Below are positions 13,633 through 19,165 of a stretch of 19,165 nucleotides of DNA, piece by piece. The stretch spans positions 1 to 19,165 of the forward strand of contig JBBANY010000044.1 of NCBI GenBank assembly GCA_040401695.1, written 5' to 3'. The position numbers and the translations under genes were made by a program. This DNA comes from F1-20-MAGs119 sp040401695. GTDB taxonomy: Bacteria > Actinomycetota > Acidimicrobiia > Acidimicrobiales > Ilumatobacteraceae. Within the stretch, counting starts at the first letter, position 1. Every line of letters starts with the position of its first letter. The notes under the pieces were generated by a model, which saw only the letters and a list, made by a program, of their open reading frames with translations, did no database searches and was not told the DNA's origin.

Positions 13633-14777
13633 ATTCCGACGCGGGTACGTGGATCGACACCCGCAGCGGTGTCAAAGAACTCGCGCTACGCCTGCGGTCG
13701 ATCGAGACATACTGCCTTGATACCGAGTTTCACCGCGAACGTACGTACTTTCCTCAACTCGCGCTGATCCAAATCAACATCGCCGACGAGATATTCATCG
13801 TCGACCCGACTGCCGTCGACCTCGACATCATTGCGACGTTGTTCGACAACGATGCGCTCGTGATTCTGCACGCCGCCCAACAAGACCTCGACGTCCTTCA
13901 ACTCACGTGCGGATCGCGTCTCAATTCGATTTTCGACACCCAGATAGCAGCCGGTTTCATCGGCTACAGCACGCCCTCATTGTCGGCCCTCGTGCAAAAG
14001 GAGATGGGCTTCGCGCTTCCGAAAGGCGATCGCCTCACCGATTGGCTGCGTCGACCGCTGTCCGACGACCAGAAGTCCTACGCGGCTGCGGACGTTCGTT
14101 ATCTACCTGCCTTGCATCAGTCCATCACCCGGCAGTTGGAAGAGTGCGGTCGCGTGTCATGGGCCGAGGACGCGTGTCGTGAGTTGTTGGAACGCCCGTC
14201 TTCGCTCATCGACCCCTCCCAGGCATGGTTGAGGGTGAAAGACGTGAAGACGTTGAAGCCCCGCGCGAGAGGAGTCGCGCAAGCAGTGGCGCAATGGCGC
14301 GAGGAGCGCGCACAGCGACAGAACATCCCGGTTCGCCATGTTCTTGCCGATCTCGCGCTTCTCGGAATTGCACAGAGAGCTCCCCACACGATCGAGGAAT
14401 TGGCCCAGTCACGGGGAGTCGATGGGCGTTATACGAAGGGCTCGATCGCACGTGAGATCCTCGACGCCGTCGAGCGGGGTCGTGACCTGGAGGTCGCGTA
14501 TCCGAAAAACGACGTCGAGGAGTTCGATCGTGATTTGCGCCCGGCTGCCACCCTCATCTCGGCGTGGATCGGCGAGGTTGCAGCTCGTGAGCGCATCGAA
14601 ACAGCAATCCTCGGCACGCGCGCCGACATCATCGACTTTCTCCGCGGAAGTCCCGGGGCGCGACTGCGAACGGGCTGGCGGGCCGATCTGGTGGGTCGTG
14701 ATCTCACCGATCTGGTGGCCGGCTCTGCCGGAATTGCCTTCGACGGCGCCGGTGGCCTTCGCCTTCTGCGGGGCTGA
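13629..14777 (+). CDS. rnd: Ribonuclease D
   Basis: 3'-5' exoribonuclease trimming tRNA and other small-RNA 3' ends; 382 aa. The DEDD exonuclease domain is intact: CLDTEFHRERTYFPQLALIQ gives D31 and E33, HAAQQDLDVL gives D86, and SYAAADVRYL gives Y151 and D155. DTQIAAGFIGYSTPSLSALV and KGDRLTDWLRRPLS are also typical. An HRDC domain follows (about 225-290, QNIPVRHVLADLALLGIA to ARGIL-like AREILDAVERG), then a poorly conserved C-terminus. I chose TTG 13629, overlapping the rhodanese stop, because it places WIDT close to the N-terminus as usual; an in-frame ATG at 13584 would add 15 arginine-rich residues read across the rhodanese gene. Confidence 0.94.
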   Translation: MNSDAGTWIDTRSGVKELALRLRSIETYCLDTEFHRERTYFPQLALIQINIADEIFIVDPTAVDLDIIATLFDNDALVILHAAQQDLDVLQLTCGSRLNSIFDTQIAAGFIGYSTPSLSALVQKEMGFALPKGDRLTDWLRRPLSDDQKSYAAADVRYLPALHQSITRQLEECGRVSWAEDACRELLERPSSLIDPSQAWLRVKDVKTLKPRARGVAQAVAQWREERAQRQNIPVRHVLADLALLGIAQRAPHTIEELAQSRGVDGRYTKGSIAREILDAVERGRDLEVAYPKNDVEEFDRDLRPAATLISAWIGEVAARERIETAILGTRADIIDFLRGSPGARLRTGWRADLVGRDLTDLVAGSAGIAFDGAGGLRLLRG

Positions 14778-14790
14778 AATGCCGTAATTT

Positions 14791-14811
14791 CCCCCGTTCA
14801 GGGGGTAGGCT
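14791..14811 (+). promoter_or_regulatory. Hairpin and candidate -10 before the small-protein gene
   Basis: CCCCC-GTTCA-GGGGG (14791-14805) forms a 5-bp stem right after RNase D, followed at once by TAGGCT (14806-14811), which matches the -10 boxes of this window. It would start an mRNA with a leader of about 70 nt before GTG 14891. The hairpin lacks a T-run, so it is not a convincing terminator. Confidence 0.4.
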
Positions 14812-14848
14812 TGCCTTTCGCTTTTGCCCGTCCGTTTACGGCTCGGGG

Positions 14849-14875
14849 CCATTGCGAAGATGTCCATTGCGAAGA
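14849..14875 (+). repeat. 12-bp direct repeat, CCATTGCGAAGA, twice
   Basis: CCATTGCGAAGA occurs at 14849-14860 and 14864-14875, a 15-bp period, in the predicted leader just before the Shine-Dalgarno of the small-protein gene. It may be a recent duplication or a regulatory element; nothing decides between them. Confidence 0.6.
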
Positions 14876-14890
14876 ATTCGGAGCCCTCAC

Positions 14891-15085
14891 GTGAAAAAGG
14901 GTCGTCATCGTCGCTTCGAAGAAGCGCGCAAGTTGAAGCAGGCCGGCCCCAGCGCCGCAGATCTTGGTTTTGGTGGTTCGCAGTCCCGCCAGCGCTCGGA
15001 GGATGACGAATACGCCGCAATTGCGGAAAAGTACGGCGTCACGTTCGATGACGACGAAGAGGAAGACGAAGAGGACGAGTCCTGA
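14891..15085 (+). CDS. Small protein with basic N-terminus and acidic tail
   Basis: A 64-aa protein of unknown function. It starts with a strongly basic helix (KKGRHRRFEEARKLKQ), has a Gly/Ser/Ala middle (AADLGFGGSQSRQR), then DDEYAAIAEKYGVTFDDD and a run of Asp/Glu to the end. The charge layout recalls DUF3073-type small actinobacterial proteins, but I cannot claim membership. The start GTG 14891 has CGGAG 7 nt upstream; TTG codons at 14852 and 14867 are alternatives in frame. It lies 33 bp before typA, which has no promoter box or Shine-Dalgarno of its own that I can see, so they may be cotranscribed. A nucleic-acid or ribosome-linked role would suit the basic helix, but this is speculation. 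Confidence 0.65.
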   Translation: MKKGRHRRFEEARKLKQAGPSAADLGFGGSQSRQRSEDDEYAAIAEKYGVTFDDDEEEDEEDES

Positions 15086-15118
15086 CGTTTCGCCTCACGG
15101 CCGTCTCTCTCAAGCAAC

Positions 15119-16948
15119 ATGACCCCACGTCGCAACATAGCTCTCGTCGCGCACGTCGACCACGGTAAGACCACCCTCGTCGACTCTCTTCTGCGCAGCA
15201 CCGGAACCTTCGCCGCGCACCAACAAGTCGTCGATCGGGTGATGGACTCGAACGACCAGGAACGCGAGCGCGGAATCACGATTCTCGCCAAGGCCGCTCA
15301 AATCACCTACAAGGGCGTGAGTATCAACTTGGTCGACACACCCGGCCACGCCGATTTTGGCGGCGAAGTCGAGCGTGCCCTGCACATCGTCGACGGCATC
15401 GTTCTGTTGGTCGATGCGGCAGAAGGGCCTCTACCGCAGACGCGCTACGTGCTCTCGAAGGCAATGGACGCCAACCTTCCCGCCGTCGTGGTGCTGAACA
15501 AGGTCGACAGACAAGATGCCCGCGCCGAGGAAGTTCTCGGCGAAGTCGAACAGTTGTTCCTGGATCTCGCCCGCAACGACGAGCAGTTGTCGTTCCAGGT
15601 CGTGAGCGCGGTGGCCCGCGAGGGAAGGGCCATGATCGGGGTCGGAATGCCCGCACCCGATGCCACGCTCGAGCCACTACTCGATTGCATGCTGGCGCTT
15701 CCCGAACCCAAGAGCGATTCCGACGGGGTGTTGCGCGCGCTCGTCACGAACCTCGATGCGTCGGACTACCTCGGGCGTCTCGGTATCGGGCGCGTCTATT
15801 CGGGCACTTTGCGCAAGGGCGAGACCGTCGCCGTATGCCAGCGTCCGACCGACGACAATCCGACGCCGATGTTGCGTCGTCGGGTCACCACACTGCACGT
15901 GTTCCGCGGAATCGGCAGAGTCGACGTCGACAGCGTCGAGGCCGGGGATCTGTTCGTCGTCTCGGGTATTCCCGAAATCGAAGTCGGGGACACCCTGACG
16001 AGCGTGGAGACGCCGTCGCCGCTGCCGCGATTGATCGTGGACGATCCGGTCATCCGTATGAGCTTTGGTGTCAACACGTCCCCGATGGCGGGTCGAGAGG
16101 GCAAGTTCCTGACGAGCCGCCACCTGCGTGATCGTCTCGACCGCGAAATTCTCGGCAACGTGTCGATTCGTATCGCTCCGACCGACTCGCCTGAAGTCAT
16201 CGAGGTTTCCGGGCGCGGTGAGCTGCAGTTGGCAGTTCTCATCGAGAACATGCGCCGCGAGGGCTACGAGCTGCAGGTCAGCCGTCCCGAAGTGGTGACG
16301 AAGGAAATCGATGGGCGTCGCCACGAACCTCTCGAGGAAGGCACGGTCGACGTGCCCGACGAGCACGTCGGAGCGGTGACCCAAGCCCTCGCGCCGCGCA
16401 AGGGTCGCGTCACCGACATCAGGCCGGGCGACGTTGGTCGTACCTTGATCGGCTTCGAGGCGCCCTCACGTGGGCTCATTGGCTTTCGCTCGCAGGTCAT
16501 CACCGAGACCCGCGGAACCGCACTCATCCACATGCGGCTGGTCGGATGGACACCGTGGGTGGGAGAGTTGCCACATCGCTCTGGTGCAGCGATGATCTCC
16601 GACCGAACGGGAAAGGTGACTGCCTACGCGCTCGACAACCTGCAGTTGCGTGGAACTCTTTTCGTGTCACCGGGTGACGAGGTCTACGAGGGCATGGTGG
16701 TGGGCGAGAACTCCCGCAGCGACGAGATGGTCGTGAACGCGGTTCGGGCGAAAGAAAAGACGAACATCCGCACCCACAGCCACGATGACGGCGTGAAACT
16801 CGCTGCGCCCGTCATCCACACCCTGGAGAGCGCGCTCGAATGGATCGCCGACGATGAACTGGTCGAAGTGACTCCGGCGGCCTTGCGCATTCGCAAGCGG
16901 CTGCTCGGCCTCGAAGACCGCCGACGCGCCTTCAAACGGTCGCAGTAG
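15119..16948 (+). CDS. typA: Ribosome-associated translational GTPase TypA/BipA
   Basis: A 609-aa GTPase of the EF-G-like family, linked to ribosome assembly and stress or low-temperature growth. G motifs are clear: G1 AHVDHGKT (11-18), G2 RGITI (51-55), G3 DTPGH (73-77) and G4 NKVD (127-130). EF-Tu domain II-like sequence follows (LVTNLDASDYLGRLGIGRVYSG), then domain III/V-like parts with ISGRGELQLAVLIE-type motif (EVSGRGELQLAVLIENMRREG), and the TypA-specific C-terminal domain with PHRSGAAMISDRTGKVTAYAL, GMVVGEN and KEKTNIR. The length is typical. The start ATG 15119 lies 33 bp after the small-protein stop, with no clear Shine-Dalgarno. A hairpin terminator follows the stop. Confidence 0.96.
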   Translation: MTPRRNIALVAHVDHGKTTLVDSLLRSTGTFAAHQQVVDRVMDSNDQERERGITILAKAAQITYKGVSINLVDTPGHADFGGEVERALHIVDGIVLLVDAAEGPLPQTRYVLSKAMDANLPAVVVLNKVDRQDARAEEVLGEVEQLFLDLARNDEQLSFQVVSAVAREGRAMIGVGMPAPDATLEPLLDCMLALPEPKSDSDGVLRALVTNLDASDYLGRLGIGRVYSGTLRKGETVAVCQRPTDDNPTPMLRRRVTTLHVFRGIGRVDVDSVEAGDLFVVSGIPEIEVGDTLTSVETPSPLPRLIVDDPVIRMSFGVNTSPMAGREGKFLTSRHLRDRLDREILGNVSIRIAPTDSPEVIEVSGRGELQLAVLIENMRREGYELQVSRPEVVTKEIDGRRHEPLEEGTVDVPDEHVGAVTQALAPRKGRVTDIRPGDVGRTLIGFEAPSRGLIGFRSQVITETRGTALIHMRLVGWTPWVGELPHRSGAAMISDRTGKVTAYALDNLQLRGTLFVSPGDEVYEGMVVGENSRSDEMVVNAVRAKEKTNIRTHSHDDGVKLAAPVIHTLESALEWIADDELVEVTPAALRIRKRLLGLEDRRRAFKRSQ

Positions 16949-16954
16949 ACCGTC

Positions 16955-16976
16955 GCCCCACGCGGGGCTATTTCTT
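16955..16976 (+). terminator. Intrinsic terminator of typA
   Basis: GCCCC-ACGC-GGGGC (16955-16968) forms a 5-bp GC stem with a 4-nt loop, 6 bp after the typA stop, followed by TATTTCTT on the plus strand. Its right arm touches the stop codon of the convergent Cys-rich gene. The minus strand has no T-run after the stem, so it should act mainly on typA. Confidence 0.65.
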
Positions 16977-17708
16977 GCGGGGCTTTTTCGACAGCGTGAC
17001 CGGATGGGCTGCGACCGTGGTCTCGCGCTTTTCGAGTTCCTTCACCAGCATCGCGTAGACCTTCGCACCGACGAGTTCGGTGAGTTCGTCCTTCAGATAC
17101 TTGTAGGTGGGGTCTTTGCCGACGAACGAACTCGCGTCGTTTGTGCACCACCAATGAAACTCGTGGCCTCCGTCGCCCCAGTCACGGCGCTTCCATTCAC
17201 GCACGAAAGTGACGATGTGACCGTCTTCGTCGGTGGTCTCCTGCAGGCGAACAGGTACCTGCCAACACACGTCGGGCTTCCAGTCCATCGGACGCTCACC
17301 GGCCTCCATCGCACCGATGTGCAGTGCACAACCGGTGCCACCCTCGAAACCCGGCTTGTTGAGAAAAACACACGCCCCGTCGACGACGCGGGTCTTCGGA
17401 GTTCCGTCGCGCTCGTGGGTCAGCCAACCCAACTTCGCTGCACGGGCCTTGTTCTGCCAGTTCTTCGCGGTCAAGCGACGGGAACTGCGCACCACGGTCT
17501 TTTCGTCATCCTTGTCGAGAAAGTGCGCACCGAAACTGCAACATCCCTGCATCAATTCGGTGGTGTCGGTTTCGTGGATTCCCTTGCACCCTTCGCCGTA
17601 GATGCACTTCCAATTGCTGAGCAGGTACGACGCATCGAAAATCCACATCCGCCCACCGTCGGGATCCTCGAAACTCACCCAGTCATGTACTTCCGAAGTT
17701 TTCGACAC
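16968..17708 (-). CDS. Conserved cysteine-rich protein (DUF3109/YkgJ-like zinc- or iron-binding candidate)
   Basis: A 246-aa cytosolic protein with eight cysteines: C35 and C41 (WKCIYGEGCKG), C56/C57 (GCCSFGAHF), C113 (GACVFLNKPG), C127 (GGTGCALH), C148 (KPDVCWQVP) and C188 (WWCTNDA). The C-x-FL-n-C-A-L-H-n-KP-x-x-C-W-Q-x-P series resembles the metal-binding pattern of DUF3109 and YkgJ-type proteins, and similar sequences are known to me from other actinobacteria. The function is unknown; metal or Fe-S binding is an inference from cysteine spacing. The lysine-rich tail (KKPRKK) is notable. The start is GTG 17708, with TAGCGT 6 nt upstream and a possible TTGGTA -35 (17744-17739). It is divergent from the GlcD-like gene and convergent with typA. 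Confidence 0.78.
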   Translation of the reverse strand: MSKTSEVHDWVSFEDPDGGRMWIFDASYLLSNWKCIYGEGCKGIHETDTTELMQGCCSFGAHFLDKDDEKTVVRSSRRLTAKNWQNKARAAKLGWLTHERDGTPKTRVVDGACVFLNKPGFEGGTGCALHIGAMEAGERPMDWKPDVCWQVPVRLQETTDEDGHIVTFVREWKRRDWGDGGHEFHWWCTNDASSFVGKDPTYKYLKDELTELVGAKVYAMLVKELEKRETTVAAHPVTLSKKPRKK

Positions 17709-17779
17709 GCCGCGACGCTACCCGTAATGCGACGGCGATACCAAAGAACGTGTCACCTTGAATCGGTAATCTTGCCTCG
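17709..17779. promoter_or_regulatory. Divergent promoter region, Cys-rich gene and GlcD-like gene
   Basis: The 71-bp gap holds TAGCGT on the minus strand (17720-17715), 6 nt before GTG 17708, with TTGGTA 18 nt upstream of it. On the plus strand TAATCT (17767-17772) lies 7 nt before GTG 17780. Neither start has a Shine-Dalgarno, so both are predicted leaderless. Confidence 0.5.
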
Positions 17780-19135
17780 GTGCGTGACAAGCCGACGTTG
17801 ACGACAAAGCCCCATGAGTTGCATCTCGTGTCGCGCGATGCGTCGAACATCGCCGGCGCCGCAGGGGCTTTGTTCATGCCCCGTTGCGTCGACGACGTGG
17901 TCAGCATCGTGTCGGATTGCCGACGCAGGAACGTGCCCTTCGTGGCGCGCGGAGCGGGCACCGGTCTCGCGGGGGGAGCGGTTCCACCCGACGGCGCAGT
18001 TGTCGTGTCGATGATGTCGATGAATCGGATCCGTGAGATCGATCCGATCGGACGTACCGCCTGGGTCGAACCCGGCGTGCTGAACGCCGACCTCAGCCGT
18101 GCGACGGCTCGTTACGGTCTTCATTTCGCGCCCGACCCGTCGAGCCAACAGAGTTGCTCCATCGGCGGCAACGTCGGCAACAACTCCGGCGGCCCGCATT
18201 GCCTGTCGGCGGGCGTCACCTCCGCCCACGTTGTGGCGGTCGAGGTCGTGCTCACCGACGGGTCCGTCGTTGCGCTCGACACCACGGGCGCGCCGTTCGA
18301 CCTTCGCGGTGCCTTTGTCGGCAGCGAAGGTATGTTCGGTATCGCCACGGCCGTACAGGTTCGCCTGACCCAGAATCCACCGCACCACGCGACCGTTGTC
18401 GTTGGTTTTCCGACCATCGATGCCGGTGCCCGGGCCGTCAGCGCGATCATCGCAGGGGGAACCGTGCCTTCTGCGCTCGAGATGATGGACGCTCCGATCA
18501 CGCGCGCAGTCGAAGACTACGTACATGCCGGGTTTCCCCTAGATGCGGGTGCACTCCTCATCATCGAGGTCGAGGGTCTGTTGAACGGCGTCGAGTCCGA
18601 CATCGCCACGTGCCTTCGCGTCTGCTCTGAATTCGGCGCCACTTCCATCCGCAGGGCGGCCGACGAAGCCGAAAGGGCCGTCATCTGGAAGGGTCGCAAG
18701 ACCGCTTTCGGTGCCATCGCACGAATCAAGCCGAACTATTACCTGCACGACACTGTCGTGCCGCGGCGCAAGCTCGCCGAGGTTCTCGACGCGGTTGGTT
18801 CGATTGCACATGCCGAAGACCTGGCTGTGATGAACGTCTTCCACGCCGGCGACGGCAACTTGCATCCTCTCTTGCTGTTCGACCGTCGCGAGGCCGGCGT
18901 CATGGATCGGGTCCATCGCGCGGGTGCCGAAATCGTCCGGGTCTCCGTCGAAGCCGGCGGCGTGCTGTCGGGCGAGCACGGAATCGGTCTGGAAAAGCGG
19001 GACTTCATGAATCTCATGTTCGACGAGACCAGCCTCGCTGCGCAGTCGATGTTGCGTCACGCTTTCGACCCCCATGGGCTTGCCAACCCGGGAAAGGTCT
19101 TGCCGTCGGCGGCCGGATGCGGAGACAGAAAATGA
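17780..19135 (+). CDS. glcD: FAD-binding oxidase, glycolate oxidase subunit GlcD-like
   Basis: A 451-aa flavoprotein of the VAO/PCMH family, likely oxidising a 2-hydroxy acid such as glycolate or D-lactate and passing electrons to partner subunits. The PCMH FAD-binding domain (about 30-200) shows PFVARGAGTGLAGG, VVVSMMSMNRI, WVEPGVLNADL, PDPSSQQSCSIGGNVGNNSGG (residues around 117-138) and GSEGMFGIAT. The FAD-oxidase C-terminal domain carries VMNVFHAGDGNLHPLL and the family signature GEHGIGLEKRDFM, ending LANPGKVLP. The start GTG 17780 follows a TAATCT box by 7 nt. Its stop overlaps the next ATG (ATGA at 19132), consistent with a glcDE-type operon. The substrate cannot be fixed from sequence. 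Confidence 0.9.
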   Translation: MRDKPTLTTKPHELHLVSRDASNIAGAAGALFMPRCVDDVVSIVSDCRRRNVPFVARGAGTGLAGGAVPPDGAVVVSMMSMNRIREIDPIGRTAWVEPGVLNADLSRATARYGLHFAPDPSSQQSCSIGGNVGNNSGGPHCLSAGVTSAHVVAVEVVLTDGSVVALDTTGAPFDLRGAFVGSEGMFGIATAVQVRLTQNPPHHATVVVGFPTIDAGARAVSAIIAGGTVPSALEMMDAPITRAVEDYVHAGFPLDAGALLIIEVEGLLNGVESDIATCLRVCSEFGATSIRRAADEAERAVIWKGRKTAFGAIARIKPNYYLHDTVVPRRKLAEVLDAVGSIAHAEDLAVMNVFHAGDGNLHPLLLFDRREAGVMDRVHRAGAEIVRVSVEAGGVLSGEHGIGLEKRDFMNLMFDETSLAAQSMLRHAFDPHGLANPGKVLPSAAGCGDRK

Positions 19136-19165
19136 GCAGGTCCGCTCAGATGCAATCCGGTGTCA
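19132..19165 (+). CDS. Start of the next gene, possibly a GlcE-like subunit (partial)
   Basis: Only eleven codons are visible (MSRSAQMQSGV), beginning with an ATG that overlaps the GlcD-like stop. In glycolate oxidase operons the next gene often encodes the second FAD-binding subunit GlcE. That is a guess from position; the residues themselves show nothing. Confidence 0.4.
   Translation, partial: MSRSAQMQSGV

Noticed and set aside
14824..15006. 60-codon frame overlapping the small-protein gene
   Set aside because: It has no ribosome-binding site, and its composition looks like an out-of-frame reading of the basic/acidic protein. The in-frame match of the two 12-mers is explained by their 15-bp spacing.

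Overview
The window is about 19.2 kb of GC-rich DNA (roughly 60-65% GC by eye) packed with ordinary chromosomal genes on both strands. It holds 21 coding regions, two of them cut by the window edges. I see no rRNA, tRNA, insertion sequence, phage gene or CRISPR array. The gene set points to a high-GC actinobacterium: a GuaB1-type IMP dehydrogenase-like protein with CBS domains, a DUF3151 protein, an F420/FMN PPOX-class protein, an HRDC-containing RNase D and a cysteine-rich protein of an actinobacterial type. A PTTTAPA-rich cell-wall hydrolase linker and abundant GTG/TTG starts would suit Acidimicrobiia (Ilumatobacter-like), but that placement is inference.

Layout. 1-1110 (-): secreted M23 peptidase with two peptidoglycan-binding domains, cut at its C-terminus. 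1271-1906 (-): TetR regulator, divergent from 1905-2339 (+) PPOX-fold protein, which overlaps 2339-3256 (+) heme A synthase. 3195-4139 (-): nitronate monooxygenase-like protein, divergent from 4192-4998 (+) crotonase and 5009-5488 (+) mini J-domain protein. 5466-6449 (-) Sua5 and 6455-7153 (-) alpha/beta hydrolase form one unit, divergent from a 7176-9947 (+) unit: GuaB1, CMP kinase and 1-acyl-glycerol-phosphate-type acyltransferase. 9941-11182 (-) M18 aminopeptidase and 11182-11808 (-) histidine phosphatase form another. 11861-12184 (-): small membrane protein. 12263-13284 (+): DUF3151 protein coupled to a MobA-like nucleotidyltransferase. 13309-14777 (+): rhodanese and RNase D. 14891-16948 (+): small basic/acidic protein and TypA GTPase. 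16968-17708 (-): Cys-rich protein. 17780-19165 (+): GlcD-like FAD oxidase and the first codons of a probable partner.

Organisation. The genome is very compact. Co-directional genes overlap by ATGA, GTGA, TTGA or TGATG junctions, three convergent pairs overlap tail to tail, and no gap exceeds about 160 bp.

The most striking non-coding pattern is a TAnnnT box (mostly TAGnnT) ending 6-9 nt before the start codon of ten transcription-unit-leading genes on both strands. This is what leaderless transcription looks like, and it also helps choose starts. At 7154-7175 one palindromic TAGCCTA supplies such a box to both divergent genes.

I found no clear new multi-gene system. The best leads are this promoter architecture, the uncharacterised small protein before typA, the Cys-rich protein, the mini J-domain protein, and the crotonase with a shifted catalytic glutamate.
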